A stretch of DNA of 64,000 bases from assembly GCF_023502145.1 (NCBI RefSeq), contig NZ_JAMFLI010000001.1, forward strand, positions 1 through 64,000, given 5' to 3'. Shown here in pieces: positions 17,412 to 26,158 of the stretch. Source of the DNA: Craterilacuibacter sp. RT1T (GTDB lineage Bacteria; Pseudomonadota; Gammaproteobacteria; Burkholderiales; Chromobacteriaceae). The position numbers were made by a program, and so were the translations under genes. The notes under the pieces were generated by a model that saw only the letters and a program-made list of their open reading frames with translations, was not told the origin of the DNA and ran no database searches. The first letter of the stretch is position 1, and each line of letters begins with the position of its first letter.

Positions 17412-18479
17412 TTATGGCTTCAGCAGCTTGACGGACTGGCCGTCGCGCAACAGATGCACGCCGGCAGTCACCACCTGCTCGCCGGCATTGAGCCCGCCGG
17501 ACAGGGTGGCACCATGGCTGTCCAAAGTGGCTACCGTGACGGCGCGCTGCTTGACGGTCAGCTTTTTGCTGTCCACCACCCACACCGAGTGCTTGCCGCC
17601 GGTGTCGAGAATGGCGGATAGCGGCAGATAGAGGCCTTGCCCGGAGGCAGCCGGCAGCGTGACGCGGGCGGTCTGCCCCAGCTGCAATTGCCCGGCCGGC
17701 GCATGAATGCGTACGCGCGCGGCGTAAGTGCGGGTCGCCGGGTCGGCGTCGCCAGCCAGCTCGCGCAGCTGGCCCGGGAATTGTTGTTGCGTGCTCCATA
17801 GTGTGACGTTCAGCGTTTTGGCGCTGCGCACCTTATCCAGTGCATTTTCCGGCAACTGGATGGCGACTTCGCGTTCGCCATCGGCGGCAAGGCGGGCGAC
17901 CGGCTGACCGGCGGCGACGACCAGGCCGGGCTCGGCTGAAATCTCGCTGATGATGCCGTCGGCGTCGGCGCGCAGTAGCGCATAATCCGCCTGATTACCC
18001 GAGGCACTGGCTTGGGCGGCTGCCTGTTTGGCGCGTGCGCGCGCCGCTTCCAGTGCGCTGTGCTGGCGATCAAATTGCGCCTGGCTGATAAAGGCCTGCT
18101 TGAGCAGCTCGCGCGAACGGGCCAGGTCGGCTTCCTGTTGCGCGAGCTCGACCTGTGCTGCCGACTGTGCCGCCTGTTTGGCCGACAGGTCCAGCGCGTA
18201 GTCGCTGCCGTCCAGCCGTGCCAGCGCCTGGCCTTTTTTGACCTGCTGGCCGGCGCTGACATAGCGTTCGACCACCTTGCCCGGCACCCGGAAGGCGAGG
18301 CGGGTTTCATGGCGGGCACGCACTTCGCCGGCGTAACTGTCGGCAGTTTGTGCATGACGGTCACCGGCAATCATGGTCCTGACCGGACGGATTTCCTGTT
18401 GTACTTCGGCTTTCTTGCCGCAGGCGCCAAGCGTCCCCAGCATGGTGCCGGCCAGCACCCATTGTTGCCATGTGTTCAT
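17412..18479 (-). CDS. RND efflux periplasmic adaptor (membrane fusion protein)
   Basis: This 355-aa adaptor links the RND pump to the TolC-like duct. The N-terminus MNTWQQWVLAGTMLGTLGACGKK has a lipobox-like LGAC, so Cys20 is probably lipid-modified and the protein anchored to the inner membrane. It contains the two biotinyl-lipoyl half-motifs (VEVYVSAGQQVKKGQALARLD-like around residues 70-90 and SAEPGLVVAAGQPVARL near 175-191) flanking an Ala/Gln-rich coiled coil, then a beta-barrel. It is second in the operon, 30 bases after tetR. Confidence 0.87.
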   Translation of the reverse strand: MNTWQQWVLAGTMLGTLGACGKKAEVQQEIRPVRTMIAGDRHAQTADSYAGEVRARHETRLAFRVPGKVVERYVSAGQQVKKGQALARLDGSDYALDLSAKQAAQSAAQVELAQQEADLARSRELLKQAFISQAQFDRQHSALEAARARAKQAAAQASASGNQADYALLRADADGIISEISAEPGLVVAAGQPVARLAADGEREVAIQLPENALDKVRSAKTLNVTLWSTQQQFPGQLRELAGDADPATRTYAARVRIHAPAGQLQLGQTARVTLPAASGQGLYLPLSAILDTGGKHSVWVVDSKKLTVKQRAVTVATLDSHGATLSGGLNAGEQVVTAGVHLLRDGQSVKLLKP

Positions 18480-18509
18480 TGCGGATTCTCTCGTGTGGAT
18501 TTGTGCTTG

Positions 18510-19151
18510 TTATTCGGGTCGGGCAAGGCCGGCCAGTACCAGATCGATGGCCGCTTGCAGCCTGAGCTTGGGCTCGCCGCGGTAGATTTCGCAGCCGGGG
18601 ATGCAGGCAAAGGAGTGACGCCAGATCATGGTCATCAATAGCGGCGCAAGCAGGGCATCGACCGCCGCTTCGGCGTCGCCCTGCACAAACTCGCCGCTGT
18701 CCATGCCTTGCTGCACCAGGCGCAGGGCAATGGCCCGGCTGCGGATAATCACTTCGTCGTGATAAAAGCGTGCCAGCTCGGGAAAATTGACGGCTTCGGC
18801 CACCATCAGCTTGCACAGGCCGGACAGCGGCGTCGCGCCGACGTCATCCCACCATTTGAGCAGCAGCAGGCGGATCAGCGTAGCCGGTGTGCCCGGATGG
18901 GCGCGGCTGAGGTTTTCCATATCGGCCACCCGCTCCAGCAGTTTTTCGCGCACCACGGCTTTGAGAATGTCGGCCTTGGACGGGAAGTACAGATAAGGCG
19001 TGCCCTTGGTGACACCGGCGGCGCGGGCAATGTCGTCTATCTTGGTGGCGCTGTAGCCTTTTTCGACAAACAGTGCGAGCGCAGCATCCAGAATTTCGCC
19101 CGGGCGCACCTCTTTGCGCCTTTGCCAGCGCACGGCTTGGGTTTCGGTCAT
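18510..19151 (-). CDS. TetR-family transcriptional regulator of the efflux operon
   Basis: This 213-aa regulator has a clear TetR DNA-binding domain (residues about 17-63: ILDAALALFVEKGYSATKID, then AGVTKGTPYLYFPSKADIL). A helical ligand domain follows, with a tetracyclin-repressor-like C-terminal part (residues 90-210). As first gene of the tetR-MFP-RND-OMF operon, it probably represses its own operon and releases it when a pump substrate binds. An AT-rich inverted repeat lies directly upstream. Regulation of argB on the other side is possible but less likely. Confidence 0.87.
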   Translation of the reverse strand: MTETQAVRWQRRKEVRPGEILDAALALFVEKGYSATKIDDIARAAGVTKGTPYLYFPSKADILKAVVREKLLERVADMENLSRAHPGTPATLIRLLLLKWWDDVGATPLSGLCKLMVAEAVNFPELARFYHDEVIIRSRAIALRLVQQGMDSGEFVQGDAEAAVDALLAPLLMTMIWRHSFACIPGCEIYRGEPKLRLQAAIDLVLAGLARPE

Positions 19152-19161
19152 GGCACTTTCT

Positions 19162-19231
19162 GAATTTATATTTATTAATGGCCGGACTCTAATCTAGCGA
19201 TATGCCCTTTGCAATTAATAAATACAATTTC
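19162..19231. promoter_or_regulatory. Long inverted repeat between tetR and argB (candidate TetR operator pair)
   Basis: The 18-base arm at 19162-19179 (GAATTTATATTTATTAAT) matches the reverse complement of 19214-19231 at 15 of 18 positions, with a perfect 11-base core TATTTATTAAT. The arms flank a 34-base spacer in the 136-base divergent interval. This fits two operator copies in opposite orientation controlling the tetR efflux promoter. Confidence 0.55.
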
Positions 19232-19266
19232 ACTAAGCCGTATGGGTAGAATGTCGGTTTTATTAG

Positions 19267-20172
<906 letters not shown>

Positions 20173-20251
20173 GTCATAGGCTAAATTATCCGTGCATTTG
20201 CCTGCGCCTTTCTATACTCATGACATGAGCGTCGTGAACGGAGGATGGGCC

Positions 20252-20701
20252 ATGCAGACTGTTCGTCAATTACTGGCCGCCAAGGCCAGCCGCAAGCTGG
20301 TGTATGTCGGCCCGGAAGTGTCGGTATTGCAGGCGCTGAAGGTGATGGCCGAGGAAAATGTCGGCGCGGTGCTGGTGATGGGCGGCGGGCATGTGGTGGG
20401 GATTTTTTCCGAACGCGACTACGCCCGGCGCATCATTCTGGAAGGGCGCTCTTCGGCCAGTACACAGGTGCAGGAGATCATGACCAGTAAGGTGATTTGT
20501 GTCGCGCCGGCACAGACCGTGGCCGATTGTATGGCCCTGATGACGGAGAAACGCATCCGCCACCTGCCGGTGATGGACGGGGATGAAGTCGAGGGCATTA
20601 TCTCGATCGGCGATGTGGTGCATGCCACCATTGCCGAGCAGCAGTTCGTGATCGACCAGCTGGTGCATTACATCAATAGCGTGCCGCCACAAGCCGCCTG
20701 A
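20252..20701 (+). CDS. CBS-domain-pair protein
   Basis: This 149-aa protein consists of two CBS domains and little else (residues about 10-65 and 75-130). Each has the family GxxxGIxSxxD-like pattern: GIFSERDYARRI in the first and GIISIGDVVHATI in the second. Such stand-alone pairs bind adenine nucleotides (AMP, ATP) or NADH and act as energy sensors. The partner is unknown. Start at 20252 follows a strong GGAGG; a longer frame from 20192 has no ribosome site. It lies 79 bases after argB and ends at a strong terminator. Confidence 0.82.
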   Translation: MQTVRQLLAAKASRKLVYVGPEVSVLQALKVMAEENVGAVLVMGGGHVVGIFSERDYARRIILEGRSSASTQVQEIMTSKVICVAPAQTVADCMALMTEKRIRHLPVMDGDEVEGIISIGDVVHATIAEQQFVIDQLVHYINSVPPQAA

Positions 20702-20723
20702 ATCGCGGCAGGCGCAAGACTCG

Positions 20724-20747
20724 GGGCAGCCATCGGGCTGCCCTTTT
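20724..20747 (+). terminator. Terminator after CBS-pair gene
   Basis: Arms GGGCAGCC and GGCTGCCC enclose ATCG and are followed by TTTT. The site lies between the convergent CBS-pair and iclR genes. Confidence 0.8.
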
Positions 20748-20754
20748 CTATTGG

Positions 20755-21522
20755 CTAGCCCGGTAGCAGGCGGCGGCGCAGCTCGTGCAGTGCCGGGGCG
20801 ATTTCGTCGCGCATCTTCTCGGCGCTCCAGGCAAAAGCGGGGCCGCTGGCGTTCAGGCTGACTCCGGAGGGCTGACCCGCCAGCGCCGGCAGCGGCAGCG
20901 CCACCGCCATCACGTCTTTTTCATATTCGCCAAAAGACTCGCAAAAGCCGTACTGCAGATACTGTGCTCTGGCCGCTTCCAGTGCTTGCTGAATGGCGGG
21001 CCAGTGCTGGCCGTAGCGCAGGGCGAGCTCTTGTTCCACAGCCTTGCGCTCCGCCTCGGGCAAGCCGGCATAACAGGCGCGGCCGATGGCGCTGGTGGCC
21101 AGGGGGACGCGCGAGCCTATGGTCAGCTGGATGCTGATGCGCGCCTGGCTGCGGCAGGTTTCCAGATACACCATATCGGTGCCGTCACGCAGCGCGAGGC
21201 TGACCGAAAGGTTGTGTGCCAGCGCAAACTCGCGCATCAGCGGTGCGGCGAGGCTGCGGATGTCGTAGCTGGAGAGCACCGCAGAGCCTAGCGCCAGTAC
21301 CGCCAGCCCCAGCCGGTAAAAACCGCTGTCGCCATCTTGCTGCAGATAGCCCTGTTGCAGCAGGGTGTAGCTTAAACGCGACACTGTGGATTTGGGCAGG
21401 CCGGTGCGTTTGGCCAGCTCCTGATTGGACAGCGCCGTCTCGCCGGGCTGGAAGGCTGACAATACGGCCAGTCCGCGTGCCAAGGCGGTGACAAACAGCC
21501 TGTCCTTGTCCTGTTCTGACAT
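20755..21522 (-). CDS. IclR-family transcriptional regulator (likely regulator of glutaryl-CoA genes)
   Basis: This 255-aa regulator has an N-terminal winged helix-turn-helix (residues about 14-75, with LSNQELAKRTGLPKSTVSRL) and the C-terminal IclR effector domain (about 85-250, with RACYAGLPEAERKAVEQ and SFGEYEKDVMAVALPLP). IclR proteins bind small carboxylic or aromatic acids. It is transcribed divergently from gcdH with 136 bases between, and two 15-bp palindromes stand in that interval. A role as a local regulator sensing glutarate or glutaryl-CoA is therefore a good inference. The family alone does not tell activator from repressor. Confidence 0.87.
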   Translation of the reverse strand: MSEQDKDRLFVTALARGLAVLSAFQPGETALSNQELAKRTGLPKSTVSRLSYTLLQQGYLQQDGDSGFYRLGLAVLALGSAVLSSYDIRSLAAPLMREFALAHNLSVSLALRDGTDMVYLETCRSQARISIQLTIGSRVPLATSAIGRACYAGLPEAERKAVEQELALRYGQHWPAIQQALEAARAQYLQYGFCESFGEYEKDVMAVALPLPALAGQPSGVSLNASGPAFAWSAEKMRDEIAPALHELRRRLLPG

Positions 21523-21603
21523 CCGGTTTTCCTTTTTGTTGATGAGGGTTCAGGTCGTAGAGGCTGGTGACGCTTTACATCTTGAATCCGAGCGCTTAGT
21601 CTA

Positions 21604-21638
21604 TTCTGCAACGTAGAACAGTATTCCGCAAGGCGGAA
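21604..21638. promoter_or_regulatory. Tandem 15-bp operators for the IclR-type regulator
   Basis: TTCTGCAACGTAGAA (21604-21618) and the perfect palindrome TTCCGCAAGGCGGAA (21624-21638) share the layout TTCYGC-N3-GYRGAA. Their centres are 20 bp apart, so they lie on the same helix face. They end 20 bases before the gcdH start, a position suited to repression of gcdH. Confidence 0.65.
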
Positions 21639-21658
21639 TTAACTCACCGGAGACAATC

Positions 21659-22846
21659 ATGGCCGCCAATACAAGCCGCGCCCCGTTTAGCTGGGACGAT
21701 CCGCTGCTGCTTTCTTCCATGCTGAGCGACGAGGAGCGCATGGTGCAGGAGGCTGCCCGCGCTTACTGTCAGGACAAGTTGCTGCCGCGCGTGTTGCTGG
21801 CCAACCGTGAAGAGCGTTTCGATCGCGAGATCATGAACGAAATGGGCGAACTGGGTCTGCTGGGTTGCACCATAGACGGCTATGGCTGCGCCGGCCTGAA
21901 CCATGTGGCGTACGGCCTGATTGCCCGCGAAGTCGAGCGCGTCGACTCGGGTTACCGCTCGGCCATGAGCGTGCAGTCATCCCTGGTCATGCATCCGATC
22001 TGGGCCTACGGCTCCGAGGCACAAAAAGCCAAATATCTGCCCAAGCTTGCCACCGGTGAATGGATAGGCTGCTTCGGGCTGACTGAACCGGATGCCGGTT
22101 CGGATCCTGCCGGGATGAAGTCGCGGGCGAAAAAGGTCGATGGCGGCTATCTGCTCAAGGGCAGCAAATTGTGGATCACCAATAGCCCGGTGGCCGATGT
22201 GTTTGTGGTGTGGGCCAAGGATGATGAAGGCGAAATTCGCGGCTTTGTGCTGGAGAAGGGCATGGCCGGGCTTTCCGCCCCCAAGATCGAAGGCAAGTTC
22301 AGCCTGCGCGCATCGATTACCGGCGAGATCGTGATGGCCGACGTGTTCGTGCCGGAAGAAAACCTGCTGCCTGGGGTCTCCGGCCTGAAAGGGCCGTTCG
22401 GCTGCCTGAACAAGGCGCGTTACGGCATTGCCTGGGGTGCGATGGGTGCGGCTGAATTCTGCATGCACGCGGCGCGTCAGTATCAGCTTGACCGCCACCA
22501 GTTCGGTCGCCCGCTGGCGGCCAACCAGATTCCGCAACTCAAGCTGGCCAATATGCAGACCGAGATCGCACTGGGCCTGCAGGCTGCCTTGCAGGTCGGC
22601 CGCCTGATGGACGAGGGCCGCGCTGCGCCGGAGATGATCTCGCTGATCAAGCGCAATAACTGCGGCAAGGCGCTGGAGATTGCCCGCGTGGCGCGCGATA
22701 TGCACGGCGGCAACGGCATCTCGGACGAGTTCCATGTCATTCGCCATGTGATGAACCTCGAAGCGGTGAATACCTACGAGGGGACGCATGATGTGCATGC
22801 CCTGATTCTGGGACGCGCCATCACCGGCATTCAGGCGTTTAGCTGA
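21659..22846 (+). CDS. gcdH: Glutaryl-CoA dehydrogenase
   Basis: This 395-aa acyl-CoA dehydrogenase converts glutaryl-CoA to crotonyl-CoA with decarboxylation in lysine and tryptophan breakdown, passing electrons to ETF. The GCDH-specific end [20 protein letters not shown] contains the catalytic Glu (residue about 373). [12 protein letters not shown] (about 137-148) and the [13 protein letters not shown] stretch also match GCDH closely. The start follows CGGAG at good distance. It lies next to an IclR regulator and upstream of a glutarate-type CoA-transferase and ETF-QO, which supports the specific assignment. Confidence 0.93.
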   Translation: MAANTSRAPFSWDDPLLLSSMLSDEERMVQEAARAYCQDKLLPRVLLANREERFDREIMNEMGELGLLGCTIDGYGCAGLNHVAYGLIAREVERVDSGYRSAMSVQSSLVMHPIWAYGSEAQKAKYLPKLATGEWIGCFGLTEPDAGSDPAGMKSRAKKVDGGYLLKGSKLWITNSPVADVFVVWAKDDEGEIRGFVLEKGMAGLSAPKIEGKFSLRASITGEIVMADVFVPEENLLPGVSGLKGPFGCLNKARYGIAWGAMGAAEFCMHAARQYQLDRHQFGRPLAANQIPQLKLANMQTEIALGLQAALQVGRLMDEGRAAPEMISLIKRNNCGKALEIARVARDMHGGNGISDEFHVIRHVMNLEAVNTYEGTHDVHALILGRAITGIQAFS

Positions 22847-22904
22847 TCTATTGCGGACACGCTGTCAGGCTGCCGTGTCCGCCCTGTTTCCTGTCTGTCC
22901 TTGA

Positions 22905-22930
22905 CGCCCGGCCTGCCCGGGCGATTTTTT
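22905..22930 (+). terminator. Terminator between gcdH and CoA-transferase gene
   Basis: Arms CGCCCGG and CCGGGCG enclose CCTGC and are followed by A and six T. A second hairpin (GCGGACACG/CGTGTCCGC) stands just upstream at 22853-22882. Transcription from gcdH into the CoA-transferase would be reduced here. Confidence 0.7.
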
Positions 22931-22957
22931 GCCCTGTTCAAACCGTAGGAGTTTGCC

Positions 22958-24148
22958 ATGTCTGGTGCGCTGGCCGGTATCAAAGTAGTCGATTTGTCGC
23001 GGGTGTTGGCCGGTCCATGGACGGGCCAGTTGCTGGCCGATCTGGGGGCTGAGGTGATCAAGGTGGAGCGCCCCGGCGCGGGGGACGATACCCGGCAATG
23101 GGCGCCGCCGAGCTTGCCCGACGGGACCGCGGCGTATTTTCTGGCGGCCAATCGCGGCAAGCGCTCGGTGACGGTGGATATCACCCGGCCGGAAGGGCAG
23201 GAAGTCGTGCGCCGCCTGGCCGCCAGCGCCGATGTGCTGCTGGAAAACTACAAGGTGGGCGGGCTGGCCAAGTACGGCCTCGACTATGCCAGTCTGGCGG
23301 CACTGAATCCGCGGCTGGTGTATTGCTCGATTACCGGTTTTGGCCAGGATGGCCCGTATGCCGAGCGCCCGGGCTACGACTATATCGTGCAGGGCATGAG
23401 CGGGCTGATGAGCATTACCGGCCCGGCCGATGGCGAGCCGCACAAGGTCGGCGTGGCGGTCACCGATGTCTTTACCGGGCTGTATGCTGCCAATGCGGTG
23501 CAGGCCGCCTTGCTCTCGCGTACCCGTACCGGGCTTGGGCAGCATATCGATATGGCCTTGCTGGATTGTGCCTTGGCCATGCTGGCCAATGTGGGGATGA
23601 ATTATCTGGTCGGGCGCGAAGTGCCGCCACGCTTGGGTAATGCCCACCCCAATATCGTGCCTTATCAGGTGTTTGCCTGTGCCGATGGCCATTTCATTCT
23701 GGCTTGCGGCAATGACCGCCAGTTCCGCGCCATTTGCGAGTGTATCGCGAAGCCGGAGCTGGCGAACGATGCGCGCTTTGCGACCAACCCGCAGCGGGTG
23801 CAGTACCGCGAGCTGCTGGTGGCTGAGCTTGCCGGCGCATTTATCTGCCGCTCACGCGGACAATGGCTGGAGATGCTGGAGGCGGCCGGTGTGCCGTGCG
23901 GGCCTATCAATACCGTGGACGAGGCCTTTGCCGATCCGCAGGTCCGTCACCGGCAGATGGAAATGCATATGCAGGACAGCATGGGGCAGGATGTGCCGCA
24001 GGTGGCGTGCCCGATACGCTTGTCTGGCACGCCGCTGGAGTATGCGCTGGCCCCGCCCAAACTGGGCGAACACACCGACGCCGTTCTGTCCGGTCTGGGT
24101 TATACCCCGGCACAAATTGACGCCTTGCATGCAAGAAGTATCGTTTAA
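22958..24148 (+). CDS. CaiB/BaiF family III CoA-transferase (succinyl-CoA:glutarate CoA-transferase-like)
   Basis: This 396-aa family III CoA-transferase begins with the usual GIKVVDLSRVLAGPWTGQLLADLGAEVIKVE pattern (residues about 6-36). The likely catalytic aspartate is in QHIDMALLDC (near residue 193). Homologues beside gcdH (mammalian SUGCT/C7orf10 and bacterial counterparts) activate glutarate with CoA from succinyl-CoA. Here that would supply glutaryl-CoA to the GCDH encoded immediately upstream. The specific substrate is inferred from this neighbourhood. The family itself also includes carnitine, formate and mesaconate enzymes. Confidence 0.85.
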   Translation: MSGALAGIKVVDLSRVLAGPWTGQLLADLGAEVIKVERPGAGDDTRQWAPPSLPDGTAAYFLAANRGKRSVTVDITRPEGQEVVRRLAASADVLLENYKVGGLAKYGLDYASLAALNPRLVYCSITGFGQDGPYAERPGYDYIVQGMSGLMSITGPADGEPHKVGVAVTDVFTGLYAANAVQAALLSRTRTGLGQHIDMALLDCALAMLANVGMNYLVGREVPPRLGNAHPNIVPYQVFACADGHFILACGNDRQFRAICECIAKPELANDARFATNPQRVQYRELLVAELAGAFICRSRGQWLEMLEAAGVPCGPINTVDEAFADPQVRHRQMEMHMQDSMGQDVPQVACPIRLSGTPLEYALAPPKLGEHTDAVLSGLGYTPAQIDALHARSIV

Positions 24149-24237
24149 ACGAGTGTTCGATTTTGACGCGCTGCACTAAAAATAGCATCATTGCATGCAA
24201 TATGGAGAAAGCCTGGCGCAAGGCATAAGGAGAAGCG

Positions 24238-25872
24238 GTGGAACGCGAATATATGGAATACGATGTCGTGGTCGTGGGTGGCGGTCCTTCCGGACTGAGC
24301 ACCGCGATCCGTCTCAAGCAACTGGCGGCACAGACCGGACAAGAACTGAGCGTTTGCCTGCTGGAAAAAGGTTCGGAAATCGGCGCGCACATTCTGTCCG
24401 GCGCGGTGATTGAGCCGCGTACGCTGGAAGAGTTGATTCCCGACTGGAAGGAAAAAGGCGCACCGCTGAATACGGCAGCGAAGAAAGACCAGTTCTTGCT
24501 GCTGACCGAAACCGAGTCGGTGCAGTTGCCAACGCCGCCGCAAATGCATAACGAAGGCAACTATATCGTCAGCTTGGGTAATTTCTGCCGCTGGCTTGGG
24601 CAGCAGGCTGAAGAGTTGGGCGTTGAAATCTACCCGGGCTTTGCTGCGGCCGAGGTGTTGTACCACGCCGATGGTTCGGTCAAAGGGGTCGCTACCGGTG
24701 ACATGGGCATCGGCAAGGATGGTGAAAAAACCGATGCCTGGCAGCCGGGGATGGAGCTGTGGGCCAGGCAGACCGTGTTTGCCGAAGGCTGCCGTGGTTC
24801 GCTGAGCAAGACCTTGTTCCAGCGCTTTGATCTGCAGCGCGATGCCGATGTACAGACCTACGGCATCGGTATCAAGGAGTTGTGGGAGGTGCCGGCATCG
24901 GCGCACGAGGAAGGCAAGATTGTGCATACCGTGGGTTGGCCGCTGGATGCGTCCACTTATGGCGGCTCCTTCCTTTATCACCTCGAGAATAACCAGGTGG
25001 TGGTCGGTTATGTGGTTGGCCTCGATTACAAAAACCCGTATCTGTCGCCGTTTGAAGAGTTCCAGCGCTTCAAGACTCATCCGGCCATCCGCAAGTATTT
25101 TGATGGTGCCCGCCGTCTTTCCTATGGTGCCCGGGCGCTGGTCGAGGGCGGCTTGCAGAGTCTGCCCAAACTGACCTTCCCCGGCGGCGTGCTGGTTGGC
25201 GACACGGCCGGCTTCCTCAATATGCCCAAGATCAAGGGCACGCATACCGCGATGAAATCGGGCATGCTGGCTGCCGATGCGGTATTCGAATTATTGGTCT
25301 CGGAAGAAGGCGGCAACGAGGCGGTCGCCTATCCGGCACGCTTCGAGAAGAGCTGGCTGAAGGACGAACTGTATCGTGCGCGCAACATCCGTCCATCTTT
25401 CCGCTGGGGTATGTGGGGGGCGATGCTGTACTCGGCCATCGATACCTATATTTTCGCCGGCAAAGCGCCATGGACCCTGCGTCACAAGCATCGTGACCAT
25501 GAGTGCCTGCGTCCGGCCGATGAGTATTCGCCGATTGCCTACCCCAAGCCGGACGGCAAGCTGACTTTCGACCGTCTGAGCTCGGTATTTATTTCCAATA
25601 CCAACCATAGCGAAGACCAGCCGCCGCATCTGAAGCTGAAAAACGCCGATGTGCCGATCCAGATCAACCTGGCCAAGTACGACGCGCCCGAGCAGCGTTA
25701 TTGCCCGGCCGGGGTGTATGAAATCATGGGCCGGGAAGAAGGCAAGCCGCGCTTGCAGATCAATGCGCAGAACTGTGTGCACTGCAAGACTTGCGACATC
25801 AAGGATCCGACCCAGAACATCAACTGGACGGTGCCGGAAGGCGGTGGCGGGCCTAACTACCCGAATATGTAA
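24238..25872 (+). CDS. Electron-transfer flavoprotein:ubiquinone oxidoreductase
   Basis: This 544-aa membrane-associated iron-sulfur flavoprotein moves electrons from reduced ETF to ubiquinone. It shows the FAD site VVVGGGPSGLSTAIRL (residues about 10-25), the middle quinone-binding GWPLDASTYGGSFLYH region, and a C-terminal 4Fe-4S module with CPAGVYEI, then INAQNCVHCKTCDIKDP (cysteines near residues 488, 513, 516 and 519) and the closing WTVPEGGGGPNYPNM. The start is GTG at 24238 behind AAGGAGAAGCG; the next ATG is only four codons later. Placement after gcdH and the CoA-transferase fits electron removal from GCDH, and a terminator follows. Confidence 0.93.
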   Translation: MEREYMEYDVVVVGGGPSGLSTAIRLKQLAAQTGQELSVCLLEKGSEIGAHILSGAVIEPRTLEELIPDWKEKGAPLNTAAKKDQFLLLTETESVQLPTPPQMHNEGNYIVSLGNFCRWLGQQAEELGVEIYPGFAAAEVLYHADGSVKGVATGDMGIGKDGEKTDAWQPGMELWARQTVFAEGCRGSLSKTLFQRFDLQRDADVQTYGIGIKELWEVPASAHEEGKIVHTVGWPLDASTYGGSFLYHLENNQVVVGYVVGLDYKNPYLSPFEEFQRFKTHPAIRKYFDGARRLSYGARALVEGGLQSLPKLTFPGGVLVGDTAGFLNMPKIKGTHTAMKSGMLAADAVFELLVSEEGGNEAVAYPARFEKSWLKDELYRARNIRPSFRWGMWGAMLYSAIDTYIFAGKAPWTLRHKHRDHECLRPADEYSPIAYPKPDGKLTFDRLSSVFISNTNHSEDQPPHLKLKNADVPIQINLAKYDAPEQRYCPAGVYEIMGREEGKPRLQINAQNCVHCKTCDIKDPTQNINWTVPEGGGGPNYPNM

Positions 25873-25880
25873 GCATCCAG

Positions 25881-25902
25881 CCCGACCTTGTGTCGGGTTT
25901 TT
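25881..25902 (+). terminator. Terminator after ETF-QO
   Basis: Arms CCCGAC and GTCGGG enclose CTTGT and are followed by five T, 8 bases after the ETF-QO stop codon. Confidence 0.85.
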
Positions 25903-25933
25903 GCATCAGCGAGGTCGTGAATTGGGCTGCGCC

Positions 25934-25962
25934 TTGACAATTCACGGTCATCTTGGCAGGAT
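25934..25962 (+). promoter_or_regulatory. Candidate promoter with overlapping inverted repeat
   Basis: A perfect TTGACA -35 box lies at 25934-25939. Seventeen bases on is CAGGAT, a poor -10 box. The -35 box is framed by an 8-bp inverted repeat, CGTGAATT (25916-25923) and AATTCACG (25939-25946), with a third CGTGAATT copy at 26043-26050. A regulator site is possible. If this -10 is used, the transcript would start at or close to the leader ATG. Confidence 0.4.
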
Positions 25963-25969
25963 GGAACGC

Positions 25970-26047
25970 ATGAATACCCTCCACGCAATCGCTCACGCTT
26001 ATTATTGGTACCGCTCCTCATATGGCGGCGCCGGTGGGTTTGCGTGA
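25970..26047 (+). CDS. Candidate attenuator leader peptide, Tyr/Trp-rich (25 aa)
   Basis: A 25-codon frame starts at ATG 25970, with AGGATGGA ending four bases before it, and ends at TGA 26045-26047. The peptide contains HAYYWYRSSY: four Tyr (codons 11, 12, 14 and 18), one Trp (13) and two His (5 and 9). The Tyr-Tyr-Trp-Tyr run occupies codons 11-14, as in transcription-attenuation leaders for aromatic amino-acid genes. A terminator-like hairpin follows the stop codon and an alternative pairing uses the codons for Gly19-Gly20. It is too small for homology to be judged by eye, and the downstream gene is not a recognised biosynthetic gene. Confidence 0.5.
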   Translation: MNTLHAIAHAYYWYRSSYGGAGGFA

Positions 26048-26099
26048 ATTGAATTCGCAATGAATCCCGAACGAATGCCGCCGCGATCAGGCGGCATTT
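26024..26099 (+). promoter_or_regulatory. Candidate attenuator: mutually exclusive hairpins
   Basis: A perfect 9-bp hairpin AATGCCGCC (26074-26082) / GGCGGCATT (26090-26098) is followed by only a short T run. Its left arm can instead pair with GGCGGC at 26024-26029 inside the leader frame, with wobble pairs at each end. A ribosome stalled on the Tyr-Trp codons (26000-26011) leaves 26024-26029 free. A ribosome reaching the stop at 26045 covers it. This is the trp-type logic, inferred from sequence alone. Confidence 0.45.
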
Positions 26100-26158
26100 G
26101 TGCATCTAGTACCCAGCACAGCAGGCTCCGGATTGCGGCACCCCAGGAGCACTCGAGC

